From Qaidamihabitans albus (GTDB lineage: Bacteria; Actinomycetota; Actinomycetes; Mycobacteriales; Pseudonocardiaceae): DNA of 64,000 nt. Positions 16,345 to 27,447 of the stretch are shown here, in pieces. Position numbers and translations under genes: made by a program. Location: NCBI RefSeq assembly GCF_016464705.1, contig NZ_JAEHOB010000006.1:1-64000 (forward strand), in the 5' to 3' direction. The notes under the pieces are model-generated. The model was not told the DNA's origin. It made no database searches and was given only the letters and a program-made list of their open reading frames with translations. Numbering within the stretch: position 1 is the first letter of the stretch; each line of letters opens with the position of its first letter.

Positions 16345-17391
16345 GTGCGATTGGGATTGAACCTCGGATACTGGGGCGCGGGCAACGACGCGTCCAACCT
16401 GGCACTCGCCAAGCATGCGGACACTCTCGGCTACTCGGTCGTGTGGGTGGCGGAGGCCTATGGCTCGGACGCGCCGACGGTGCTCGCGTGGATCGCGGCG
16501 CAGACCTCGGCCATCGACATCGGCAGCGCGGTGCTGCAGATTCCCGCGCGGACGCCCGCGACCACCGCGATGACCGCCGCGACACTGGACACGCTCTCCG
16601 GCGGCCGGTTCCGCCTCGGACTCGGGGTGTCCGGCCCGCAGGTGTCCGAAGGCTGGCACGGTGTCCGGTTCGGCTCCCCGCTGGGACGCACCCGCGAGTA
16701 CGTCGACATCGTTCGCGCCGCACTGCGCCGCGAACGGGTCCGCTACTCCGGCGAGCACTTCCAGCTGCCGCTGCCGGACGGACCGGGCAAGGCGCTGGCG
16801 CTGACCGTGCACCCCGTCCGGGACCGGATCCCGACCTACCTTGCCGCGATCGGACCGCGCAACCTCGAACTGACCGGGGAGATCGCCGACGGCTGGCTGC
16901 CCGTCTTCTTCTCGCCCGCGCACGCCGCCGGGCACCTGCAGCACCTGCGTGCCGGTGCGGAGAAGGCCGGCCGCGGCCTCGACGGCATCGACATCGCGCC
17001 GACCGTGCCGCTGGTCACCGGCGAGGACTGGCGGACCTGCGCGGACGCGGTTCGCGCCTACGCCGCGCTCTACCTCGGTGGCATGGGCAGCAGGGAACAG
17101 AACTTCTACAACCGGCTCGCCTGCCGGATGGGCTTCGAGGCCGAGGCCGCCGAGGTCCAGGAGAAGTTCCTCGCCAAGGACCGCGCGGGAGCGATGGCCG
17201 CGGTGCCACTTGAGTTCATCGACGCGACCGCCCTGCTCGGGCCCAAGGAGCGGATCGCCGAGCGGATGACCGCGTTCGCCGAGGCCGGCGTGACCACGCT
17301 GACGGTGGCGCCGTACCTGCCCGATCCGGACAGCTCCGCCGCCGCGCTGCGCGCGGCCGTGGAGGCCGCCGAGCTCGCCGGGGTCGCCTGA
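16345..17391 (+). CDS. LLM-class F420-dependent oxidoreductase
   Basis: The 348-residue luciferase-fold protein starts [22 protein letters not shown] and has [22 protein letters not shown], typical of actinobacterial F420-dependent enzymes of this class. The non-prolyl cis region [19 protein letters not shown] is visible at about 70-90. A GTG at 16333 is an alternative start. The stop lies 1 bp before the uppP start, so the genes are cotranscribed. The exact reaction is unknown; in this family it is hydride transfer from F420H2 to lipids, quinones or xenobiotics. Confidence 0.87.
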   Translation: MRLGLNLGYWGAGNDASNLALAKHADTLGYSVVWVAEAYGSDAPTVLAWIAAQTSAIDIGSAVLQIPARTPATTAMTAATLDTLSGGRFRLGLGVSGPQVSEGWHGVRFGSPLGRTREYVDIVRAALRRERVRYSGEHFQLPLPDGPGKALALTVHPVRDRIPTYLAAIGPRNLELTGEIADGWLPVFFSPAHAAGHLQHLRAGAEKAGRGLDGIDIAPTVPLVTGEDWRTCADAVRAYAALYLGGMGSREQNFYNRLACRMGFEAEAAEVQEKFLAKDRAGAMAAVPLEFIDATALLGPKERIAERMTAFAEAGVTTLTVAPYLPDPDSSAAALRAAVEAAELAGVA

Positions 17392-17392
17392 C

Positions 17393-18244
17393 ATGAGCTG
17401 GTTCGAAGCACTGGTGCTGGGCCTGGTCCAGGGACTGACCGAGTTCCTGCCGATCTCCTCCAGCGCGCACCTGCGCATCGTCGCCGCGTTCGCAGGCTGG
17501 GGCGATCCCGGTGCGGCCTTCACCGCGGTCACCCAGATCGGCACCGAGCTGGCCGTGCTGCTGTACTTCAGCCGCAAGATCGGCCGGATCATCTCGCACT
17601 GGTTCCTGTCGCTGTCCAAACCGCAGTACCGCGGCGACCCGGACGCCAGGATGGGCTGGCTGATCATCGTCGGCTCAGTGCCGATCGTCGTGCTCGGCCT
17701 GCTGTTCCAGGAGGACATCGAGCACGCGTTCCGTGACCTGCGGCTGATCGCCACGACACTGATCGTGTTCGGCCTCCTGCTGCTGGTGGCCGACCGCGTC
17801 GGCCGTAAGGAGCGAGACCTCGATCACCTCACCGTGCCGCACGGGCTCGGCTACGGGTTCGCGCAGGCGATGGCGCTCATTCCCGGTGTCTCCCGCTCGG
17901 GTGGCACCATCACCGGTGGGCTTCTCCTCGGCTACAAGCGTGCCGACGCCGCCGAGTACTCGTTCCTGCTGGCCGTTCCCGCGGTGCTCGGTTCCGGCTT
18001 CTACAAGCTGACCGACATCGGCGACAGCGACGCTCCGGCGTGGGGCCCGACGATCCTGGCGACGATCGTCGCCTTCGGTGTCGGCTACCTGGTGATCGCG
18101 TGGCTGATGTCCTACATCCGCAGGCGCTCGTTCCTGCCGTTCGTGATCTACCGCTTCGCGCTGGGGACCCTCCTGCTGGTGCTGGTGTTCACGGGAACCC
18201 TTGATCCCGAGGCGGGCCCGGCCGTCGCGCCGTCGAGCCCTTAG
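17393..18244 (+). CDS. uppP: Undecaprenyl-diphosphatase UppP (BacA)
   Basis: The 283-residue membrane protein dephosphorylates undecaprenyl diphosphate to recycle the cell-wall lipid carrier and can give bacitracin resistance. Both re-entrant loop motifs are intact: [13 protein letters not shown] (residues 14-26) and [12 protein letters not shown] (161-172). There are about eight hydrophobic segments. It starts 2 nt after the stop of the F420-type gene and is followed by the histidine phosphatase gene, an order I recall as common in actinobacteria. Confidence 0.96.
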   Translation: MSWFEALVLGLVQGLTEFLPISSSAHLRIVAAFAGWGDPGAAFTAVTQIGTELAVLLYFSRKIGRIISHWFLSLSKPQYRGDPDARMGWLIIVGSVPIVVLGLLFQEDIEHAFRDLRLIATTLIVFGLLLLVADRVGRKERDLDHLTVPHGLGYGFAQAMALIPGVSRSGGTITGGLLLGYKRADAAEYSFLLAVPAVLGSGFYKLTDIGDSDAPAWGPTILATIVAFGVGYLVIAWLMSYIRRRSFLPFVIYRFALGTLLLVLVFTGTLDPEAGPAVAPSSP

Positions 18245-18312
18245 GGTTGCGGGGTGGGCAGAAGCCAGATGTCGGTGACGCGCTCGCGTCCGCGCTTGTC
18301 GAGGTAAGCACA

Positions 18313-19032
18313 GTGGGAACAGTCATCATGCTGCGGCACGGCCGCTCGACGGCGAACGGCTCCGGCGTGCTGGCCGGCCGGTCGCCGAAGATCGGGCTGG
18401 ACGACGACGGTCGCGCCCAGGCGCGGACACTGGTCGACCGGCTGGCCGGAATCCCGCTCGCGGCACTCGTCGCTTCGCCGATGCTGCGCTGCCGGCAGAC
18501 GCTGGCTCCGCTCGCCAGGGCGCGGGAGCTGTCCCGGTCCATCGAGTCGCGGTTGTCCGAAGTGGATTACGGCGACTGGACCGGACGCGAGCTGAAGACG
18601 CTGGCAAAGGAACCGCTGTGGCGAATCGTGCAGTCGCATCCGTCCGCGGCGGTCTTCCCCGGCGGGGAGGGGCTGGCGAACGTCCAGTCCCGCGCGGTCG
18701 CGGCCGTGCGCGAGCACGACGCCAGGATCAGCGCAGAGCACGGCGACCACGCGGTCTGGCTGCTGTGCAGTCACGGCGATGTGATCAAGTCGATCCTCGC
18801 CGACGCGCTGGGGCAGCATCTGGACAGCTTCCAGCGCATCGTGGTCGATCCCGGGTCGATGTCGGTGGTCCGCTACACCGACACTCGCCCGTTCGTGCTG
18901 CGCATCAACGACCTCGGTGGTGACCTCGGCGGGATCGTGCCGCCGCCACCCAAGCCGGTAAAGGGGAAGCGGCGTACGAAGAAGATGTCCTCGGAGGCCG
19001 AAGTCGGGGGCTCGACGGGACGAAAGGGCTGA
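18313..19032 (+). CDS. Histidine phosphatase, MSMEG_4193 (TIGR03848) family
   Basis: The 239-residue protein has the phosphatase RHG motif MLRHGRSTANG near the start, an acidic SRLSEVDYGDWTGREL segment, and the second catalytic His in LLCSHGDVIKS. The C-terminus is Lys/Pro-rich. GTG at 18313 is chosen because the homologous region begins there. The family is usually next to DUF3090 (TIGR03847) and SCO1664 (TIGR03843) genes; here those lie 18 kb away at 37.0-38.4 kb. The substrate is unknown. Its stop overlaps the start of the M3 peptidase gene. Confidence 0.88.
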   Translation: MGTVIMLRHGRSTANGSGVLAGRSPKIGLDDDGRAQARTLVDRLAGIPLAALVASPMLRCRQTLAPLARARELSRSIESRLSEVDYGDWTGRELKTLAKEPLWRIVQSHPSAAVFPGGEGLANVQSRAVAAVREHDARISAEHGDHAVWLLCSHGDVIKSILADALGQHLDSFQRIVVDPGSMSVVRYTDTRPFVLRINDLGGDLGGIVPPPPKPVKGKRRTKKMSSEAEVGGSTGRKG

Positions 19033-21086
19033 TGATGACGGTCGCGGACAATCCACTCCTGGCAGCGAGCGAGCTGCCGTACGGCCTTCCCCCGTTCGAC
19101 CGGATCGCCGACGAGCACTACCTGCCCGCCTTCGAGGCCGGTATCGCCGAGCAGGCGGCGGAGGCTGAGAAGATCGCGAACAACACCGAGCCGGCGACCT
19201 TCGACAACACCGTGGTCGCGCTGGAGCGCTCAGGCAGGTTGCTGAACCGGGTCGCCTCCGTCTTCTTCAACCTCGCCGCGTCGCACACGAACGACACGAT
19301 CCGCCAGGTCCAGGCCGAGATCGCACCGCGGCTGGCCGCGCATCACGACGCGATCCACCTCGACCCCCGGCTCTCCGCCCGGATCGAAGGGCTCTACCGG
19401 CGGCGCGAGACGCTGGAGCTGGACGCGGAGTCGGCATGGCTGCTGCGCCGGTACCACCTCGACTTCCAGCGCGCCGGTGCCGGTCTGCCCGAGGAGGACC
19501 AGGCGCGGCTGCGTGAGCTCAACGAGGAACTGTCGACGCTGAGCACCCGGTTCCAGGACAACCTGCTCGCCGACACGAACGACCTGGCCGTCGTGGTGGC
19601 GGACCGGGCGGAGCTCGCGGGACTGTCCGAGGACTCGATCGCCGCGGCAGCCGAGGCGGCCGCCACGCACGGGGAGGAGGGCAGGTACCTGCTCAAGCTC
19701 AACCTGCCGACCGCGCAGCCCGCGCTCGCCTCGCTGGAGAACCGGGAGCTGCGGGAACGGGTGTTCCGGGCCTCGGTATCGCGGGGAAACCGGGGCAACG
19801 AGCACGACAACTCCGCGGTGCTTGCCAGGATCGCGATGCTGCGGGCGGAGCGCGCCGCGCTGCTCGGCTATCCGCATCACGCCGCGTACGCCATCGAGGA
19901 CCAGACCGCGGGCAGCGCCGAAGTAGCCCTCGGGCTCCTCAATCGCCTCGCGCCGGTGGCCGTGGTGAACGCGCAGGCGGAGGCGATCGACCTGCAGGAG
20001 GAGATCAAGGCCGGTGGCGAGGACTTCCCCCTGCGGCCGTGGGACTGGGCCTACTACGCCGAGCGGGTGCGGCGGCGCCGGTTCGACATCGACGACGCCG
20101 AGCTGCGGCCCTACTTCGAGCTGGAGCGCGTGCTGGTCGACGGCGTGTTCTACGCGGCGACGCGGCTGTACGGGCTGAGCTTCACCGAGCGGCACGACCT
20201 GCCGACCTACCATCCCGACGTGCGCGTTTTCGAGGTCACCGACGCCGACGGCAGCGCTCTCGGCCTGTTCCTCGGTGACTACTACACGCGCGACTCCAAA
20301 CGCGGTGGCGCGTGGATGAACAACTACGTGGAACAGTCGCGGTTGTTCGGCGAGCACCCGGTGGTGGTGAACAACCTCAACATCGCCAGGCCGCCGGAGG
20401 GCGAGCCCGCGCTGCTCACGTTCGACGAGGTCATCACCGCTTTCCACGAGTTCGGGCACGCGCTGCACGGGTTGCTCTCCGACGTGCGCTACCCGATGTT
20501 CTCCGGTGCCAGCGTGCCGCGCGACTTCGTGGAGTTCCCTTCGCAGGTCAACGAGATGTGGGCGCTGTGGCCGGAGGTGCTCGCCAACTACGCCAGGCAC
20601 CACCGCACCGGTGAGCCCCTGCCGCAGCGGCTGGTGGACCGGCTGGAGGAGTCGCGGCAGCACGGCGAGGGTTTCTCGACCACCGAGTACCTGGCCGCCG
20701 CGCTGCTCGACCAGACATGGCACGGCATCGGCGCGGACATGCGAGTCGACGACGTCGAGCGGTTCGAGACGGAGGCACTGGAGAAGGCGGGGGTCTCGCT
20801 GGAGACCGTGCCGCCGCGGTACCGCAGCACCTACTTCGCGCACGTGTTCAGCGGCGGTTACTCGGCCGGGTACTACTCCTATGTCTGGAGCGAGGTGCTG
20901 GACGCGGACTCGGTCGAGTGGTTCCGCGAGAACGGCGGGCTGACCAGGACGAACGGTAACCACTTCCGCCAGGAACTGCTGGCGAGGGGCGGCAGCGTGG
21001 ACCCGATGGAGGCCTTCCGTGCCTTCCGCGGCCGCGACCCGAGGATCGAGCCCCTGCTCGAACGCCGCGGCCTCACCGGTGCCTGA
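19032..21086 (+). CDS. M3-family metallopeptidase (peptidyl-dipeptidase Dcp-like)
   Basis: The 684-residue zinc peptidase has the active site FHEFGHALHG (HExxH, about residues 472-476) and a downstream Glu in the FVEFPSQVNEMWA region. The C-terminal PPRYRSTYFAHVFSGGYSAGYYSYVWSEVL segment is characteristic of Dcp/oligopeptidase A. It is cytoplasmic (no signal peptide) and removes C-terminal dipeptides or degrades oligopeptides. ATG at 19032 overlaps the preceding stop; a second in-frame ATG follows at once. A palindromic repeat lies 3 bp after the stop and probably terminates transcription. Confidence 0.94.
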   Translation: MMTVADNPLLAASELPYGLPPFDRIADEHYLPAFEAGIAEQAAEAEKIANNTEPATFDNTVVALERSGRLLNRVASVFFNLAASHTNDTIRQVQAEIAPRLAAHHDAIHLDPRLSARIEGLYRRRETLELDAESAWLLRRYHLDFQRAGAGLPEEDQARLRELNEELSTLSTRFQDNLLADTNDLAVVVADRAELAGLSEDSIAAAAEAAATHGEEGRYLLKLNLPTAQPALASLENRELRERVFRASVSRGNRGNEHDNSAVLARIAMLRAERAALLGYPHHAAYAIEDQTAGSAEVALGLLNRLAPVAVVNAQAEAIDLQEEIKAGGEDFPLRPWDWAYYAERVRRRRFDIDDAELRPYFELERVLVDGVFYAATRLYGLSFTERHDLPTYHPDVRVFEVTDADGSALGLFLGDYYTRDSKRGGAWMNNYVEQSRLFGEHPVVVNNLNIARPPEGEPALLTFDEVITAFHEFGHALHGLLSDVRYPMFSGASVPRDFVEFPSQVNEMWALWPEVLANYARHHRTGEPLPQRLVDRLEESRQHGEGFSTTEYLAAALLDQTWHGIGADMRVDDVERFETEALEKAGVSLETVPPRYRSTYFAHVFSGGYSAGYYSYVWSEVLDADSVEWFRENGGLTRTNGNHFRQELLARGGSVDPMEAFRAFRGRDPRIEPLLERRGLTGA

Positions 21087-21088
21087 CG

Positions 21089-21132
21089 CTCGTGAGTGCG
21101 CACGCGAGTTAGAACTCGTCGCCACTCACGAG
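21089..21132. repeat. Palindromic repeat copy A
   Basis: CTCGTGAGTG (21089-21098) and CACTCACGAG (21123-21132) are the ends of an imperfect palindrome with the central CGAGTTAGAACTCG. It starts 3 bp after the M3 peptidase stop. It shares the core CGTGAGTGCG..CGAGTT..AACTCG with copies at 24.2, 38.5 and 58.9 kb. A bidirectional terminator or REP-like element is likely. Confidence 0.8.
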
Positions 21133-21160
21133 CAGAGCCGGTGGGCGCGAAGGAGCCGGC

Positions 21161-21499
21161 CTGTCCTTCGCCATCGCCGACGCCGAAACCGACACAGCCG
21201 TCGGCGCGATCGGGCTGTGGCTGCGGAACCTGCCTGCCGGCCGGGCGTCGGCGGGCTACTCGGTTTCCGCCAGACGCCGGGGCCGTGGCATCGCGAGCAG
21301 TGCACCGAGGGCGCTGACCACGTTCGCGTGGACCATCCCCGCCCTGCACCGGGTCGAGCTGTACATCGAGCGGTGGAACGACAGTTCGATCCGCGTCGCG
21401 GATGCGTCCGGATATCGGCGTGAGGGCCTGCTCCGCAGCTACCAGGAGATCGGCGGCACGCGGCGCGACATGCTGCTCTACGCGACCACGCGAGCCTGA
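21161..21499 (+). pseudogene. 5'-truncated GNAT acetyltransferase
   Basis: The frame ending at 21499 reads GLSFAIADAETDTAVGAIGLWL, then SARRRGRGIASSAPRALTTFA and HRVELYIERWNDSSIRVADASGYRREGLLR. These are the acetyl-CoA-binding R-x-x-G-x-G/A loop and C-terminal strands of a RimJ-type N-acetyltransferase. The N-terminal part is missing: the frame meets the palindromic repeat and no start or ribosome site precedes it. It looks like a 5' deletion remnant, possibly linked to insertion of the repeat. Confidence 0.65.
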
Positions 21500-21533
21500 C
21501 GGCAGCACCCTTGCCCGGGCCGGGATCGTCCGA

Positions 21534-21920
21534 TCATGGCCGGCGGTCCGCAAGGACGCAGAACTCGTTCCCCTCCGGGTCGGCAAGCACGACCCAGCTC
21601 TCATCGCCCTGGCCGACGTCGGCGTGCCGAGCACCCAGGTCGAGCAGGCGACGGACCTCTTCGTCCTGCTCCCTGTCGGTGGGGTTGACGTCGAGATGGA
21701 GCCTGTTCTTGACGGTCTTGCCCTCGGGCACGTGCGCGAACGTCAACGTCGGTGGCACCGGGCCGGGGTGGTTCCCGCCTTCCGGCACCATCGGGGAGCC
21801 GATCGTGACGATTCCGTCGTCTTCGTCCTGCACCTCGTAGTCGAGGACCGAGCACCAGAACCGGGCGAGACCGTGGGGATCCGCGCAGTCGATCGCAAGC
21901 TCGGTGAACTTACTGGTCAT
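21534..21920 (-). CDS. VOC-family (glyoxalase-like) protein
   Basis: The 128-residue single-domain protein has two beta-alpha-beta-beta-beta modules: TELAIDCADPHGLARFWCSVLDYEV at the start and RLHLDVNPTDREQDEEVRRLLDLGA, then VVLADPEGNEFCVL, at the end. This is the glyoxalase-like subtype common in actinobacteria and often annotated as glyoxalase-like domain. The metal-ligand pattern (His, His, Glu) is partly visible but the substrate is unknown. It is monocistronic between the GNAT relic and the HNH gene. Confidence 0.85.
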   Translation of the reverse strand: MTSKFTELAIDCADPHGLARFWCSVLDYEVQDEDDGIVTIGSPMVPEGGNHPGPVPPTLTFAHVPEGKTVKNRLHLDVNPTDREQDEEVRRLLDLGARHADVGQGDESWVVLADPEGNEFCVLADRRP

Positions 21921-22002
21921 GTCAGGACCTCCGCTGGTGGCACGGTGGAGATGTTCGCACCTCAGCGCGCCGACGAACTACTCGACCCTGATACTGGTCA
22001 GC

Positions 22003-22018
22003 TCGAACACATGTTCTA
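22003..22018. promoter_or_regulatory. LexA (SOS) box upstream of the HNH gene
   Basis: TCGAACACATGTTCTA matches the actinobacterial LexA consensus (TCGAAC-N4-GTTCGA) in 15 of the 16 positions when the four spacer bases are left free. It lies 22 bp before the GTG at 22040. Several mycobacterial DUF222/13E12 genes are known members of the LexA regulon, which supports a real site. Confidence 0.75.
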
Positions 22019-22039
22019 GTAGCGTGCTACGCTGAATCC

Positions 22040-23348
22040 GTGTTCGGAACCCCACCACTCGAAGCCGTGCCTTCCCTGGGAGACGGGGGAGTTGCTGCGC
22101 GCTCTGCGGGAGACCGAGGTGGCGCGGCGGCAGGCGTATGCACGTGAGTTGCGGCTGCTCGCCGAGATCGAGTCGCGCGGGGTAGCCACGACGCGGGGTT
22201 ACGGTTCGGCGAGCGCGCTGCTGTGCGACATGTTCAGCACAGGTCTTGGGCAAGCACGGCGGATGATCGGGCACGCACGGGCCCTGAACCCGTCGTTGAC
22301 GCCGTCGGGCGCGGCGGTGGAACCCGCGCTACCGGCGGTGGCGGAGGCGCTCGAGGAAGGAGCGATCGGCCCGGAGCACGTGGAGGCGATCCGCACGGCC
22401 ATGGGGGAGTTACCTGCCGGCACCGCGGAAGAGGATCGGGTACTGGCGGAGAAGATCCTGAGCGAGGCCGCCGCGGCGAGCGAGCCGCGGATCCTGGCCA
22501 GACTGGGACGCGAGATCCGGGACCGGCTCGATCCGGACGGCAACATGCCCAAGGACAGCGATCTTGAACGGCCGCTACGCCGGTTGGAGATGCGCGAACG
22601 CCGTGACGGCGGAGTGTCGGGCTCATTCGAGCTGGACGCCGAGGCAGGCGCCCTGCTGTCCGGTCTATTGTCACCGTTGACGGCGCCCCGCGGTACGGAC
22701 GGGCCGGATCCACGTGGGCGCGAAGCGCGCTACGGCGATGCGTTCGTGGAAGTGCTGACGTTGGCTGCCCGGTGTCCGGAGACGCCGGGCGAGGCCGGCG
22801 AGCCGGTGACGCTGCTAGTGTCGGCGCGGCTGGACGAGTTGCGTGCGGGGCTCGGGCACGGCCTGGTCGACGGATACCTCAACCTGCCTGCGGCGCAGAT
22901 CCGGCGGATGACCTGCGACTGCCGGGCGGTTCCGATGGTGTTCGGAGCGAGGGGCGAGACTCTGGATATCGGGCGGGCCAGCCGCACGGTGCCGCGCCCC
23001 ATCCGGCGGGCACTGATCAGCTGCGATGCCGGGTGCACGTTCCCCGGCTGTGACCGCAGACCGAAATGGTGTCAGGCCCACCACGTGATCCACTGGGTGG
23101 ACGGCGGGCCGACCGCCCTCGGGAATCTCGCGCTGATCTGCGAGCGCCACCACCGGATGTTGCATCACACCGAATGGTCGGTGCGGATGATCGACGGCCG
23201 GCCTTGGTACACACCACCGGCCTACGTCGATCCCCAGCGGCTACCTCGCCGCAACACCGTGCACGCGGCCCGACGCGAGTCGAGACGTCCACGGGGCCAG
23301 CATGGGCGGACATCACTCGAGGTCATGCGAACTATCCTGGACGATTAA
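22040..23348 (+). CDS. DUF222/HNH endonuclease (13E12 repeat family), N-terminal frameshift
   Basis: The main frame encodes the DUF222 helical domain (LRALRETEVARRQAYARELRL onward, about residues 1-260) and a C-terminal HNH nuclease with CTFPGCDRRPKWCQAHHVIHW and NLALICERHHRMLHH. The expected N-terminus, MFGTPPLEAVPSLGDG from GTG 22040, is in another frame. The switch falls in the G5 run at 22085-22089, where one base appears to be missing. If that is real, translation could restart at TTG 22092, losing only about 17 residues. The role is unknown but SOS-linked nuclease activity is likely given the LexA box. Members are often multicopy in actinobacteria. Confidence 0.85.
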
Positions 23349-23452
23349 TATCTAGAATAGCTAGGATCGTCCTCATGCTGCCACCTCAGGTCGTGGAGTG
23401 GCGGCGCACGCGCTGGGGCCCTGTAGGCGTGACGTGGAAGAGAGTGGACGAG

Positions 23453-24214
23453 GTGAGCAGAATCGCTGTTGCGGGAGCCACCGGGACGCTCGGCTCCCGA
23501 ATCCGAGACCGGCTGTCCTCGGGCGGGCACACGGTCGTGCCGATCTCCCGGTCAGCCGGCGTCGACCTGCACACCGGGGAGGGCCTGGCCGAAGCCCTCT
23601 CCGGGGTCGACGTGGTTGTCGACGCCTCGAACGCCTTCCCGACCGATCCGTCCGCCGACCTTGTCGGCACGTTGGCCGGGGCGACCCGTCGCCTGCTGGA
23701 AGTGGCCGAGGAAATGGGTGTCGAGCGCGGCGTCGTGGTGTCGATCTCCAACGTGGAGAGCCCGGCGTTCGATCACGTTCCCTATTACGTGGCCAAGCGC
23801 GAGCAGGAGAAGATCGTCGCGGCCAGCGGGTTGCGGACCAGCATGGTCAAGACCACGCAGTGGCATGAGTTCGCCACCAACCCCGCGGCCGTGACCCTGG
23901 GCAGCGAGGAGGTCCTCGTCCAGGACTGGCTGATCCAGCCGGTCGCCGCGGACGCGGTGGCCGAGGTCGTGGCCGACCACGCGCTCGACCGGTCCACACC
24001 GGCAAGGGTGGAGCTGGCCGGGCCGGAGCAGATCAGGCTTCCGACGCTCACGCGGCGCCTGCTCTCGGTTCGGCAGGACGACCGCCCGGTCAGGATCGTC
24101 CCGCCCGGCCTGCCCGCGCTGTCGGACGGGGTGCTCCTGGCGCCGGAATCGGCGGAGATCGTGGGGCCGACCGTGGCGGAGTGGCTGGAAGTTTATGCTG
24201 GTCACCGCTCGTGA
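23453..24214 (+). CDS. NAD(P)-binding NmrA/SDR-like protein
   Basis: The 253-residue protein begins with a Rossmann motif RIAVAGATGTLGSRI and has VVSISNVES and YYVAKREQEKIVAASGL (an atypical SDR Tyr-x-x-x-Lys), followed by a QWHEFA region. It fits the atypical/extended SDR NmrA-like group, whose members act as NAD(P)H sensors or reductases. GTG 23453 is preferred over GTG 23444 for spacing from a GGAAGAGA ribosome site. Its stop codon TGA is supplied by the palindromic repeat (CTCGTGAG), suggesting its original C-terminus was replaced. The substrate is unknown. Confidence 0.8.
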   Translation: MSRIAVAGATGTLGSRIRDRLSSGGHTVVPISRSAGVDLHTGEGLAEALSGVDVVVDASNAFPTDPSADLVGTLAGATRRLLEVAEEMGVERGVVVSISNVESPAFDHVPYYVAKREQEKIVAASGLRTSMVKTTQWHEFATNPAAVTLGSEEVLVQDWLIQPVAADAVAEVVADHALDRSTPARVELAGPEQIRLPTLTRRLLSVRQDDRPVRIVPPGLPALSDGVLLAPESAEIVGPTVAEWLEVYAGHRS

Positions 24215-24260
24215 GTGCGGAGACGAGTTCTAACTCGTGTCAACGCTCACGAGCGGTGAC
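24201..24260. repeat. Palindromic repeat copy B
   Basis: GTCACCGCTCGTGAG (24201-24215) pairs perfectly with CTCACGAGCGGTGAC (24246-24260), around an inner GACGAGTT..AACTCGT. It lies between convergent genes and includes the TGA stop (24212-24214) of the upstream gene. It probably terminates both genes. Confidence 0.85.
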
Positions 24261-24280
24261 CAGGCGATGGGCGAGGAAGC

Positions 24281-27443
<3,163 letters not shown>

Positions 27444-27447
<4 letters not shown>

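Noticed and set aside
19230-21125. Minus-strand open frame of 631 codons over the M3 peptidase
   Set aside because: It is antisense to a gene with an intact HEFGH active site; the composition is that of a shadow frame.
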